Positions 8,931 to 17,717 of a stretch of DNA of 64,000 bases are shown here, piece after piece (position 1 is the stretch's first letter; each line of letters begins with the position of its first letter). The stretch lies in NCBI GenBank assembly GCA_016715065.1, contig JADKBN010000029.1:62001-126000 (forward strand), given 5' to 3'. The stretch is from Fibrobacterota bacterium. GTDB taxonomy: Bacteria > Fibrobacterota > Fibrobacteria > UBA5070. Under the pieces are notes generated by a model. It ran no database searches and was not told the origin of the DNA. It was given only the letters and a program-made list of their open reading frames with translations. Both the position numbers and the translations under genes were made by a program.

Positions 8931-10349
8931 ATGCCCACCCTCACGTTGCACGGAGCCCGAGAACGCCTTTCACAGGGCGAATCGAGCGAATCTCTGGTAT
9001 CCAAAGCGTTGGACGCCGCGAAATCTTCCACAAACGGTGCATTCAACACGCTGGATGAATCCCGTAGCCTCGATCGTGCGCGCGAATTGGACAAGGCTCG
9101 CAAGGATGGGAAATCTCTCGGGCCGCTCGCCGGGATCCCCATCGCCATCAAAGACAACATCTGCACCGAGGGACTGCGTACCACCTGCGGCTCCAAGATT
9201 CTCGATGGATTCAAGCCACCCTACTCCGCCACCGCAGTTCTGCGCCTGGAATCTGCGGGAGCCATCCTCATCGGCAAGACCGCGATGGATGAATTCGGCA
9301 TGGGCTCCACGAGTGAATCCAACGCTTTCGGCGTGGTTCGCAACCCAGCCGATCCCACCCGGACCCCCGGGGGCTCTTCGGGAGGCTCAGCGGTTTCCGT
9401 CGCCGAGGGGATTGTTCCCGTCGCGCTCGGCTCCGACACGGGTGGCTCGATCCGTCTGCCTGCCAGTTTTTGCGGAGTGGTCGGCCTCAAGCCCACGTAT
9501 GGCCGTGTGTCCCGGTACGGCTTGATCGCCTATGCTTCCTCGTTGGACCAGATCGGACCCTTCGCCTCCAACGTTTCGGATGCGGCGGAAATCCTCTCGC
9601 TGATCGCCGGCGCCGACGATCGCGACAACACCTCCGCACGATTGGATGTTCCCGATTTCACCTCGGCCTTGGACCAGGGGGTCGTTGGGCTTCGCGTGGG
9701 GATCCCTGCCGAATATTGGGGAGAAGGACTGGACCCGCAGGTGAAAGCCGCTTTGGAAGACGGCGTGCGCCGTTTGACAGATGCCGGCGCGATCGTGGTT
9801 CCTGTCAGCCTGCCTTCCACCAAGTACGCGGTGTCCGCCTACTACATCATTGCCATGGCCGAAGCCAGCTCCAATCTGAGCCGATTCGATGGTGTCCGGT
9901 ATACCGGCCGAACCAAAGACGCCAAGTCGCTTTTGGATATGTATTCGCGCACACGTTCGGAATTATTCGGTCAAGAAGTGCAGCGAAGAATCCTTTTGGG
10001 AACATTCGTCTTGTCATCCGGGTACTATGACGCGTATTATGCTAAAGCACAGAGGATCCGCGAACTGATCCGACGTGAATTCCAGGACGCTTTCCGGCAT
10101 TGCGATCTTTTGGCAGCTCCCACGGCCCCCACCACGGCCTGGAAGCTTGGCGAAAAACTAGAGGACCCATTGGCCATGTACCTTTCCGACATCGACACCA
10201 TCGCCGTCAATCTCGCCGGACTTCCCGGCTTGGTGGTTCCGGTTTCGCCCGTCGGCGGCTTGCCCGTTGGGCTTCAGCTCATCGCCCCGGCGTTCCAGGA
10301 ATCCACCCTGATCCGTGCGGGTCGCGCCCTCGAAAAAGCGGGCGATTGA
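8931..10349 (+). CDS. gatA: Aspartyl/glutamyl-tRNA amidotransferase subunit A
   Basis: A 472-residue amidase-signature enzyme that releases ammonia from glutamine for GatB to convert Glu-tRNA(Gln) (or Asp-tRNA(Asn)) to the amide form. The Lys-Ser-Ser machinery is intact: Lys74 in IAIKDNI, the cis-Ser in PGGSSGGSAVS (149/150) and the nucleophile Ser173 in GSDTGGSIRLPA. The start follows a GGAG site. gatB and gatC are not adjacent, which is common in dispersed genomes. The stop overlaps the next start by one base. Confidence 0.95.
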   Translation: MPTLTLHGARERLSQGESSESLVSKALDAAKSSTNGAFNTLDESRSLDRARELDKARKDGKSLGPLAGIPIAIKDNICTEGLRTTCGSKILDGFKPPYSATAVLRLESAGAILIGKTAMDEFGMGSTSESNAFGVVRNPADPTRTPGGSSGGSAVSVAEGIVPVALGSDTGGSIRLPASFCGVVGLKPTYGRVSRYGLIAYASSLDQIGPFASNVSDAAEILSLIAGADDRDNTSARLDVPDFTSALDQGVVGLRVGIPAEYWGEGLDPQVKAALEDGVRRLTDAGAIVVPVSLPSTKYAVSAYYIIAMAEASSNLSRFDGVRYTGRTKDAKSLLDMYSRTRSELFGQEVQRRILLGTFVLSSGYYDAYYAKAQRIRELIRREFQDAFRHCDLLAAPTAPTTAWKLGEKLEDPLAMYLSDIDTIAVNLAGLPGLVVPVSPVGGLPVGLQLIAPAFQESTLIRAGRALEKAGD

Positions 10350-11074
10350 TGCGTTTCGGCTTCGTTCTGCTCCTGCTTGCCTTCATCGCCACCGATGCCC
10401 AGGCAAGGAAGACCAAAACGAAGAAGCCCAAGTACTCCAGGGACCAGGTGCGCACCGAGTCCCTTGCCGCCTGGCCCGGACGAGCGGAGGCCGATTCCCG
10501 TCCGCAGCCGGTCGGAGTCCCGGAAATCGATCGTCTGCTCGCAGACCGCCCCTGTATCGGGGTCTCGGTCAACGAGCCGGAAATTGATCTTGTTGACCGG
10601 GTACTTTCCAAGGAAGACCGGCCACGAGGTATTTCCAGCGCGTTCCTGGGAACCTTGGATCCAGTCCAGAAGATCCGCACCATTGCCGAACCGTTGTTGG
10701 GGTCTCCTTACCGCTCCGGCGGCAACGGAGTTGGCGGCATCGACTGTTCCGGCTTCGTGCTCACCGTGCTCAAGGGGTTGGGCCAAGACATCCAAGGGCG
10801 GTCTTCCGGCGAATTTTGGAAGCAGGGGAACCCAGTGGAAAAAACCAGGCTCCAAACCGGCGACCTTTTGTTTTTCTCCGACAACTCCCGGTCCATCGGG
10901 CACGTGGCGATCTACCTCGCCGATGGCAAGTTCGTGCACGCCACCACGGGCAAAGGCGTGATTGTTTCCCATCTGGACGAGAAATATTACCTGGCCCACT
11001 ACAAGGGTGCCAAGCGGCTTCGCGGGTTCCTGGAGCGTCTGCTCGACGAGCCCGGACAGGTCGCGAGCCGTTAG
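10349..11074 (+). CDS. Secreted NlpC/P60 family cell-wall endopeptidase
   Basis: A 241-residue protein with a short hydrophobic leader (FGFVLLLLAFIATDAQA) predicting export. It has a basic linker and then a C-terminal NlpC/P60 domain from about residue 105. The catalytic residues fit the family: Cys133 in GGIDCSGFV, His185 in IGHVAIYL and a third polar residue at His197. The preceding LLGSPYRSGGNG is the usual entry to the domain. Such enzymes cut D-Glu-diaminopimelate bonds in peptidoglycan stems. It is translationally coupled to gatA and its stop codon lies inside the downstream hairpin. Confidence 0.88.
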   Translation: MRFGFVLLLLAFIATDAQARKTKTKKPKYSRDQVRTESLAAWPGRAEADSRPQPVGVPEIDRLLADRPCIGVSVNEPEIDLVDRVLSKEDRPRGISSAFLGTLDPVQKIRTIAEPLLGSPYRSGGNGVGGIDCSGFVLTVLKGLGQDIQGRSSGEFWKQGNPVEKTRLQTGDLLFFSDNSRSIGHVAIYLADGKFVHATTGKGVIVSHLDEKYYLAHYKGAKRLRGFLERLLDEPGQVASR

Positions 11075-11112
11075 CAATGATTCCGGATTGAACCATCCGG
11101 AATCATTGCTAA
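11071..11112 (+). terminator. Perfect 18-bp hairpin at the end of the NlpC/P60 gene
   Basis: Arms 11071-11088 and 11095-11112 are perfect complements with a 6-base loop. The 5' arm contains the TAG stop codon of the preceding gene. Only a short CTTT follows, so it is not a textbook intrinsic terminator, but its position between two operons suggests termination or 3'-end protection. Its 3' side also overlaps the proposed gap promoter. Confidence 0.65.
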
Positions 11113-11117
11113 CTTTA
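11088..11117 (+). promoter_or_regulatory. Putative FCB-type promoter of the gap gene
   Basis: TTG at 11088-11090 is followed after 19 bases by TAACTTTA at 11110-11117. This resembles the Bacteroidetes -33 TTTG / -7 TANNTTTG pattern, which also precedes serS, recA and fusA in this window with a 20-base gap. The predicted transcript would start about 55 bases before the gap ATG. Confidence 0.45.
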
Positions 11118-11175
11118 GGAGGCTTCGGCAGCGACGCCGACCTACCACATCCCTCATTGATTGGACCAGGAATAC

Positions 11176-12174
11176 ATGGCTATCAAGATTGGCATCAACG
11201 GATTCGGACGCATTGGCCGCATGGTTTTCCGCGCCGCCGTCAAGAATTTCTCCGACGTCGAAATCGTCGGCATCAACGACCTGCTCGAGCCCGCGTACCT
11301 CGCGTACATGCTCAAGTACGACTCCGTCCACGGACAGTTCCAGGGCGAAGTCTCTGTCGAAGGCAACTACCTCGTTGTCAATGGCAAGAAGATCCGTCTC
11401 ACCGCCGAGAAGGACCCTGCCAACCTCAAGTGGAACGAAGTCGGCGCCGACGTCGTCGTCGAATCCACCGGCTTCTTCCTGGACAAGGAAGGTGCCACCA
11501 AGCACATCACCGCCGGTGCCAAGAAGGTCATCATCTCGGCTCCCTCCAAGGACGACACTCCGATGTTCGTCTTCGGCGTGAACCACGAGACCTACGCTGG
11601 CCAGGCCATCATCTCCAACGCATCCTGCACCACCAACTGCTTGGCGCCGATCACCAAGGTGATCAACGACAAGTGGGGCATCAAGCGCGGCCTGATGACC
11701 ACCGTCCACGCTGCCACCGCCACCCAGAAGACCGTCGACGGTCCTTCCGCCAAGGACTGGCGCGGCGGCCGCGGCATCTTGGAGAACATCATCCCCTCCA
11801 GCACCGGCGCCGCCAAGGCCGTCGGCGTGGTCATTCCTGCCGTCAAGGGCAAACTGACCGGCATGGCCTTCCGCGTTCCCACCTCCGACGTCTCCGTGGT
11901 CGACCTCACCGTCGAACTCGAGAAGCCGGCCAAGTACGCCGAGATCTGCGCCGAGATGAAGCTCGCCTCCGAGACCTACCTCAAGGGCGTGCTCGGCTAC
12001 ACGGACGAAGACGTGGTCTCCACCGACTTCCGCGGCCAGGCCAAGACCTCCGTGTTCGACGCCAAGGCCGGCATCCAGCTCGACGACACCTTCGTCAAGC
12101 TGGTCTCCTGGTACGACAACGAATGGGGCTATTCCAACAAGGTCGTGGAAATGGCCCGCGTGGTCTGCAAGTAA
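11176..12174 (+). CDS. gap: Glyceraldehyde-3-phosphate dehydrogenase, type I
   Basis: A 332-residue glycolytic enzyme converting glyceraldehyde-3-phosphate to 1,3-bisphosphoglycerate with NAD+. It has the Rossmann start KIGINGFGRIGR, an acidic NAD-selecting residue in VGINDL, the catalytic ISNASCTTNCLAP (Cys151) and the C-terminal YDNEWGYSNKV. An upstream in-frame TTG exists, but ATG 11176 has an AGGA site and the normal N-terminus. It appears monocistronic, lying between two hairpins, and its codons are strongly C-ending, as expected of a highly expressed gene. Confidence 0.97.
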   Translation: MAIKIGINGFGRIGRMVFRAAVKNFSDVEIVGINDLLEPAYLAYMLKYDSVHGQFQGEVSVEGNYLVVNGKKIRLTAEKDPANLKWNEVGADVVVESTGFFLDKEGATKHITAGAKKVIISAPSKDDTPMFVFGVNHETYAGQAIISNASCTTNCLAPITKVINDKWGIKRGLMTTVHAATATQKTVDGPSAKDWRGGRGILENIIPSSTGAAKAVGVVIPAVKGKLTGMAFRVPTSDVSVVDLTVELEKPAKYAEICAEMKLASETYLKGVLGYTDEDVVSTDFRGQAKTSVFDAKAGIQLDDTFVKLVSWYDNEWGYSNKVVEMARVVCK

Positions 12175-12217
12175 GTTTCGCGCTTCCGGCCTCGTGCCGG
12201 AAATCGTCGGGCCTTCG

Positions 12218-12248
12218 GAACCCTCGTCGCAAGACGGGGGTTCTTTTT
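12218..12248 (+). terminator. Intrinsic terminator of gap
   Basis: An 11-bp stem (12218-12228 with 12233-12243, one U-G pair) closed by a GCAA tetraloop and followed directly by TTTTT. A smaller hairpin with 7-bp arms (12184-12190 and 12196-12202) precedes it. Confidence 0.9.
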
Positions 12249-12366
12249 ATCTTATCCATCCGTCGATACTCCGCTCGACGCGAATCCTTTCCCTGACCAT
12301 CCTTGTCCCATGCCGTCCCGTCGGATCCAGTGCGCATCGGCCCGACAGCGATTCTGGAGGTGCCCT

Positions 12367-13983
12367 GTGGCCATTCCCCGCCATTTGATCGCGATGATTG
12401 CTGTTGCCGGATCCATATGCGCTCGAGGTCCAAGCGCAGATTTGACAGATTCTGCCCAGGCCCGGAAGGCATCTGCTGGCAACCCCGGCAGCCAATTCGC
12501 CACGACGTCACTGCGACTGGACACCCTGGAAAAACGGCTTGTCTCTTCGGAAAAGGCACTGGACAAGGCCCCTCGTTCCGCCCTCGCCGCCACGGAAATC
12601 GCGGAGATCTTTGGAGTGCTCGCCGATCGGGAAATCCGTTTGGACACTTCCCTCCGAGCCCAGGGCCTGTTTCAGCGGGCCATCGAAGCGTCCAAGAGGT
12701 TCCAGATCAAAGACACGCAATCGTTGGATCTCTTTGCCCAGATTCTGGTCAAGGAATGCCTAGCATGGCATGCGAAGGGAGATCTGCTCGGCGAAGAGGA
12801 TTGCGTTGCTGGATTGAGAATGCAGATGGACGCGATGTCCCGCCAGAAGGGACACGTAACCGACCAGTTCCGTTCCGACCTTGCGGAACGCTGGATTGAT
12901 TATTTGCGCATACTGGCCAAAACCCCGGTGCTGAATGGCACGATCTTTCCAATCGTCTACGAGGATCTGGACGGTCTGAATTCGTTGGTGGTAGGCCTTC
13001 CCGCGAGCGAGCAACGGAGAGATCAACTTCTCTTGGGGCTGGCGGAACTCTTCGAGATCCGAAGGATCCTCACGGTCCAGTACGCATCGGGGATGATGCC
13101 AGGGAAGGATCCCTCGGAAGAAATGGAATGGTGCGCCAGGGAAGCGGACGTGCTGTCCAAGGTTTCCGACCAGGGCTACAAGCCATCGGAGCGTGATGAG
13201 GAGATCTGGGGACTACTGGTCAGGTGGATGGCGCTGTCACTGGCTTACGGAGAATTGGATTCCGCGAAGACCGCGATCCACAAATTCGAAAACATCGCCC
13301 GTCGCACCCCCAAATCCCATGCGGATATCGAAATGCGAACAGAAAGCGTCACGGATGGATTGGGTTTCCTTGCCAAGGCGTATCAGGATTCAGGTCGGCT
13401 TGCCGAAGCGGAAGCCTGCATTCTTCGACAGGAGCCCTACTTGTCGGCACTGGAAAATACACCGGACCGGGTCGAACGGGTCGTGAAATGGATCATCTCG
13501 ATCAACGATCTCGGACAAGCATATCTCGATCGGCGCCAGGCATCGCAGGGGATTCGACTCCTCGAAAAGGCGATGCAAGCGAGCCAGGCGCAACTGGCGA
13601 AGGATTCGACGGATGCTCAGGTTTGGCAGAACCATTTGATTCTTACGAACAACATCGGCCTCGCGTACTTGGAGTCCCGGGATACGACGCATGCCCTCGA
13701 GACCTTCCGTAAGTTGGAAACAGGCGCCCTGGTCTTCGCCAAGCTATACCCAGAAAACCTCGAAGTCTCCTCGATCTCGGCTTTCGCATGCGAACAGATC
13801 GGCGACTTCGTGATGTCGAAAAATGACCGCTCCACGGCCCGGATCGAATATGCCAAAGGACTGGCGGCGATCGAACTCGTGGTCCGCGCGGACCACTCGG
13901 ACAAGGAGGCTCGCGCCCAGGCGAAGCGACTCAAATCGAAAATCGCCTCGGCGAATCTGCGCGGAATGTTCGCGAACTTCTGA
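12367..13983 (+). CDS. Secreted helical-repeat (TPR-like) protein of unknown function
   Basis: About 538 residues. I place the start at GTG 12367 because GGAGG (12356-12360) lies six bases upstream and it opens a signal-like segment (PRHLIAMIAVAGSICARG); an ATG at 12310 in the same frame lacks such a site. The rest is helical with TPR-like patterns, for example GFLAKAYQDSGRLAEAEACI, INDLGQAYLDRRQASQGIRL and NNIGLAYLESRDTTHALETF. No catalytic motif is apparent. The gene stands alone, ending 16 bases from the convergent radical SAM gene. A scaffolding or protein-binding role is possible but unsupported. Confidence 0.7.
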   Translation: MAIPRHLIAMIAVAGSICARGPSADLTDSAQARKASAGNPGSQFATTSLRLDTLEKRLVSSEKALDKAPRSALAATEIAEIFGVLADREIRLDTSLRAQGLFQRAIEASKRFQIKDTQSLDLFAQILVKECLAWHAKGDLLGEEDCVAGLRMQMDAMSRQKGHVTDQFRSDLAERWIDYLRILAKTPVLNGTIFPIVYEDLDGLNSLVVGLPASEQRRDQLLLGLAELFEIRRILTVQYASGMMPGKDPSEEMEWCAREADVLSKVSDQGYKPSERDEEIWGLLVRWMALSLAYGELDSAKTAIHKFENIARRTPKSHADIEMRTESVTDGLGFLAKAYQDSGRLAEAEACILRQEPYLSALENTPDRVERVVKWIISINDLGQAYLDRRQASQGIRLLEKAMQASQAQLAKDSTDAQVWQNHLILTNNIGLAYLESRDTTHALETFRKLETGALVFAKLYPENLEVSSISAFACEQIGDFVMSKNDRSTARIEYAKGLAAIELVVRADHSDKEARAQAKRLKSKIASANLRGMFANF

Positions 13984-13999
13984 GCGGTTGAAGCCGCCC

Positions 14000-15328
14000 T
14001 CACATCACGATCGGCGCGATCCGCTTTTTGATCTGCCAGCGGTAGTAGAGGTTCACGCCCAGCAAAAACAGGAAGTGGCCCGGTTTGCGCCAGAAGCGCC
14101 GGTGGAGCACGGTGCGGCGCAGGATGCGCGGCAGGGTGTAGAGTCGGTCGTAGATCTCCCAGAAAATGTCGTTGAGTTCCCGGGTGGTCATGTTCGGGTG
14201 CGAGATCACCGCGTGCGAGGCGGTGTACGTGAAGACGTTCGGATCCAGGATCCGCCCTTCCCGCTTGTAGCGCTCGTATAGGTCCGTTCCGGGAATGGGT
14301 GTGAGCAGGTAGAACTTGGGCGCGGCGATGGGCGTGCTGGCCACCCATTCGACCGTGCGTCGCAGCGACTCCAGCGTGTCGGTTTCCACGCCCACGATCA
14401 TCTCCGAAGCGACATCGATCCCTGCGTCTGCGACCTTGATCAGAAGTTCGCGGTACTCGTCGGGCTTGCACCACTTCTTGTTCAAAGCGGCCAGACTTTC
14501 GGGCTGGATGCTTTCCAATCCAAAGGACAACATGGTGCATCCACTGGAAGTCAGGGCCGCTAAAAGCTCGTCGTCCTTGGCCACCGTGATTTCGCATTGC
14601 GAAAGCCAGGTCATGCCCAGCGGTTCGATGGCCCGGCACAGATCCAGCATGTATTGGCGGTCGGAGGCGATGTTGTCGTCCAACAGCAGGAACTGTTTGA
14701 ATCCCAGCTCCTTGACGCGCGTGATGTCGCGGATCACCTCGGGGATGGGGCGCTGGAAATAGCGGGTGCGGTACAGGCAAAAGATGGAACAGAAGCTGCA
14801 GGCGTTGGGGCAGCCGCGCCCGGCTTGGACGGGCAGAAATTGTCCGATTCTTTTTCCCGTCACCAGTTCGTAGCGCGGCAAAGGGGTGGACAGATGCTGC
14901 AAGGGCACATGGTAGCGCGGCTTGAGCGTGCCGTTTTCAAGATCCGCCAGCACGTCCAGCCATACGTTTTCCGCATCCCCTACCACCACCGCGTCGCAAA
15001 ACGGCTCCACCAACTCGGGAGCGAGGCTCGCCATCGGGCCGCCCAGGATCACGGTCTTTCCGCGCTTCTTGAATTCCAAGGCGATGTCCTTGCCCCGATT
15101 CATGGCATGCCCCATGCCGCCGATCCCCACCACCGGGGCGTCGGTGTCCCAGGGGATCTCCTCGATCGTCTCCAGACACAGTTCGATCTCCCAATCGGGC
15201 GGGCTCATGGCGGCCAACAGTGGATAGGCCAGGCCCACGAATTGCAACCTTCGCTTTTTCAGCAACCCTCCCCGATCGTCGTAGATGGAGGGCTGGATCA
15301 GGAGGACCTTCTTCTTGGGGAGGCTCAT
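14000..15328 (-). CDS. B12-binding-like radical SAM protein (last gene of a four-gene operon)
   Basis: A 442-residue enzyme of the COG1032 type. An N-terminal Rossmann-like cobalamin-binding-type domain (about 1-140) lacks the DxHxxG base-on motif. A radical SAM domain follows with GRGCPNACSFCS, giving the cluster cysteines 173, 177 and 180. Further motifs are FLLLDDNIAS and the LTPIPGTDLYERY block typical of the superfamily. The C-terminus is basic and hydrophobic. ATG 15328 follows AAGGGG and makes an ATGA overlap with the upstream gene. The frame is open 51 codons further, but that part is antisense-like. The substrate is unknown. Confidence 0.88.
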   Translation of the reverse strand: MSLPKKKVLLIQPSIYDDRGGLLKKRRLQFVGLAYPLLAAMSPPDWEIELCLETIEEIPWDTDAPVVGIGGMGHAMNRGKDIALEFKKRGKTVILGGPMASLAPELVEPFCDAVVVGDAENVWLDVLADLENGTLKPRYHVPLQHLSTPLPRYELVTGKRIGQFLPVQAGRGCPNACSFCSIFCLYRTRYFQRPIPEVIRDITRVKELGFKQFLLLDDNIASDRQYMLDLCRAIEPLGMTWLSQCEITVAKDDELLAALTSSGCTMLSFGLESIQPESLAALNKKWCKPDEYRELLIKVADAGIDVASEMIVGVETDTLESLRRTVEWVASTPIAAPKFYLLTPIPGTDLYERYKREGRILDPNVFTYTASHAVISHPNMTTRELNDIFWEIYDRLYTLPRILRRTVLHRRFWRKPGHFLFLLGVNLYYRWQIKKRIAPIVM

Positions 15329-16716
15329 GTTCCCCTTCGGATCATGCGCAGGTATTGTCGCGTCAGATGCAGACTGCCGCGCGCGGTGCGCAGGTACACG
15401 GACAGCCCGTAGCGCCGCAGGATACGCCAGTGGTTGGCCAGGCTCGTGGTGCTGCGATAGTAGGCCTTCACGATGTTCCACTGGAAGGCGCGGCGGGACA
15501 ATCGCGTGGGTTCCACGACCAGATGGGTCATGTCCCAGAGTTCATGCCGTTCGCGCGGCACGAGGATCGAATTGCCCATCTTTTCGAACAAAGGCGTGCC
15601 TGGCATCGGCGTGAGGGGTTGGATGTTCACATAGGGTCTGCCCAACCGTTCCAACCAGCGGCACAGGTGCGAAAAATCCTTGGGCTCCCAATCGGGGCCC
15701 ACGATGATCCCCGCGTGGCATTCGATGTCGAACTTGGCCAGGATCTCCACGGCCCGGGCGTTGGTTTCCACATCCACTCGCTTGTTCATTTGCGACAACT
15801 CGTGCTCACGGAACGATTCGAGCCCCATGAACACGGCCGTCAGGCCGCTTCGCCGGAAGCGTTCCACCACCTCCGGATTCTGAACCACGAAGTCGGCACG
15901 ACCGAACACCAAAAACCTCTTATTGATTCCCGCGGCATCCAACCGCTCGCAGAATTCCAGCACGCGCAGCGGACGGAACAGGAAATTGTCGTCTACGATG
16001 AACACGTTCGATTCCGGAATTCCCCGGATCTCTTCGATCACATCGGCAAGATCGCGCTCCACCAGCTGGCGATGCGCGATGCGAATGCAAAAGCAGAACT
16101 CGCAGCCGTAGGCGCAGCCCAGCGAGGTCTTCAGCAGGGCGCAGCGCGAGTGGAAGATGTAGTCGTAGCGATGGCGCCAAGCCGCGCTCAAGGAACGGTC
16201 AGGATGGACTCTCGGGACCAAGGGACGAGGGTCGTACGACTTGATCGAGCCGTTCCAGATGCCGGGGATTTCGCATCGCCAGGAGGCGACCGGGACCGGC
16301 TTCCCTCCACGGCCATCAGACATTTTTTGCAACAGGATTTCCCAGGCATCCAAGGCGCGGGCATGGAGAATGAAATCGATCGCCTCGTCTTCGAAATCGT
16401 TCGGGACCACTTCCGCGTGCACTCCACCGACGACTGTCGGAAGACTCGGCTCGAAGCGCCGCACTTGCCGAGCCAGTTCCTTGACCACTCCCACGTGCAC
16501 GATGTAGGAAGTGAACGCCACCAGGTCCGGACGTTCATCCGCCAGGATCCGGCGGAAAGGACGGGTTTCGAAGATGAGATCCGCCAGAACCACGTCATGG
16601 CCTTTCGCCTTGGCCGAGGCGGATGCGTATTCCAGTTCCAGCGGTTCGCAGACCATGAAGCTCTGCAATCCCACGGAATCAGGATGGGGTTTGGGTCTGA
16701 CCAACAGGATCTTCAT
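15325..16716 (-). CDS. B12-binding-like radical SAM protein
   Basis: A 463-residue relative of the downstream gene. The N-terminal cobalamin-type domain (KILLVRPKP at the start, PTVVGGVHAEVVP near residue 100) is followed by the radical SAM motif SLGCAYGCEFCFC with cysteines 201, 205 and 208, then VFIVDDNFLF and the PLTPMPGTPLFEK block. Both ends overlap neighbours by ATGA. Radical SAM proteins of this architecture carry out methylations, ring closures and lipid or tetrapyrrole modifications; which applies here cannot be read from the sequence. Confidence 0.88.
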   Translation of the reverse strand: MKILLVRPKPHPDSVGLQSFMVCEPLELEYASASAKAKGHDVVLADLIFETRPFRRILADERPDLVAFTSYIVHVGVVKELARQVRRFEPSLPTVVGGVHAEVVPNDFEDEAIDFILHARALDAWEILLQKMSDGRGGKPVPVASWRCEIPGIWNGSIKSYDPRPLVPRVHPDRSLSAAWRHRYDYIFHSRCALLKTSLGCAYGCEFCFCIRIAHRQLVERDLADVIEEIRGIPESNVFIVDDNFLFRPLRVLEFCERLDAAGINKRFLVFGRADFVVQNPEVVERFRRSGLTAVFMGLESFREHELSQMNKRVDVETNARAVEILAKFDIECHAGIIVGPDWEPKDFSHLCRWLERLGRPYVNIQPLTPMPGTPLFEKMGNSILVPRERHELWDMTHLVVEPTRLSRRAFQWNIVKAYYRSTTSLANHWRILRRYGLSVYLRTARGSLHLTRQYLRMIRRGT

Positions 16717-17717
16717 GCGGGGACCTCGTCACGGAAGACTCTGAATATGTCCGGGACCGGTTTGCAGGCGAGCATCGGCATGATCAAGCGACACCCGAGG
16801 TGCATCAACGGAAAGGAATGGCGGGCCAGAGCCTGCAGGTGCGTGTAGGTGCCCCCGAGTCGAAGCTTGGCCTCTTCGGCGGTCTGCCCCATCTCGAAGA
16901 CCTCGAATCCATTCTCGATGCCGTGGCGGATCAAACGCAGGATCAGGTTCAGGTAGATGTCGCGCTGGGCGTTGTCGTGCTGGCAGTGGCCCACGAAGGC
17001 CCAGACCAGTTCCTTGCCGTTTTCGATCGCCTGCGCGAACCCCTGGGGTTTGCCGTCGTGTTCGCAAATCAAGATCCTCCCCAGGTCGGAGCGAAACCAG
17101 GAAATGTCCAATTTTTCGATGCGGATGCGCGAGGTGCTGTTCAGGCGCAAGTAGAAGGAGTGGTAGACGTCCTCGAATTCGCGATTGTCCACAAGGAAGC
17201 GAAACCGCAGTTCGCGCCCCTTTTTCAGGGCCTTCTGCAGTCGATGCCGGTAGGCGGAGCGCTGGGACGCCAGATAGTCGTCGAAGGACTTCCACCTCAG
17301 CCGCAAGCTCACTTGGGGACTCATGGTGCCCGCCACCATGTCGGCGAACGTTCCGGGCTTGTCCCAGTTCAAGATCAGGCTGTAACCGCGAAGGCTCTTG
17401 ACGAAGCATTCCACCTGCACCCGTGTCCGTTCTCCCAGGACCATCCCGGGCCGCGTGACGGAAAGCGGCACGTGGAGGAGGTTCGCGGCGACAGGCACGT
17501 TGAAGGGGGTGTACTGGGTGAGATTGAACTTCGCCACCCTCTGCAGGAACACGATGGAATCGAGACGGCCTTGACCATCGTGGAAGAGATGGTAGGACTT
17601 CTCGGCTTCCGTGGCGGTTTCCAATACCGTCAGGAATCGTTTTTGCAATGCGTAGTTGTCCGCGGCGAGATCGTCCCATTCGCCGGGGAGTTCCCGAGCG
17701 TGCTCGATGCGGATCAA
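16713..17717 (-). CDS. GNAT/FemAB-fold acyltransferase-like protein
   Basis: About 334 residues. The most likely start is TTG 17717, which overlaps the stop of the upstream gene (TTGA); no ATG lies near the N-terminus. The C-terminal half has the GNAT/FemAB pattern: RHRLQKALKKGRELRFRFL, then FYLRLNSTSR, ILICEHDGKPQGFAQAI and a terminal segment with DIYLNLILRLIRHGIENG. Proteins of this type transfer acyl or aminoacyl groups to amines or cell-wall precursors. It is embedded between radical SAM genes and a second GNAT-like gene, so it probably modifies the same product. Confidence 0.68.
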   Translation of the reverse strand: MIRIEHARELPGEWDDLAADNYALQKRFLTVLETATEAEKSYHLFHDGQGRLDSIVFLQRVAKFNLTQYTPFNVPVAANLLHVPLSVTRPGMVLGERTRVQVECFVKSLRGYSLILNWDKPGTFADMVAGTMSPQVSLRLRWKSFDDYLASQRSAYRHRLQKALKKGRELRFRFLVDNREFEDVYHSFYLRLNSTSRIRIEKLDISWFRSDLGRILICEHDGKPQGFAQAIENGKELVWAFVGHCQHDNAQRDIYLNLILRLIRHGIENGFEVFEMGQTAEEAKLRLGGTYTHLQALARHSFPLMHLGCRLIMPMLACKPVPDIFRVFRDEVPA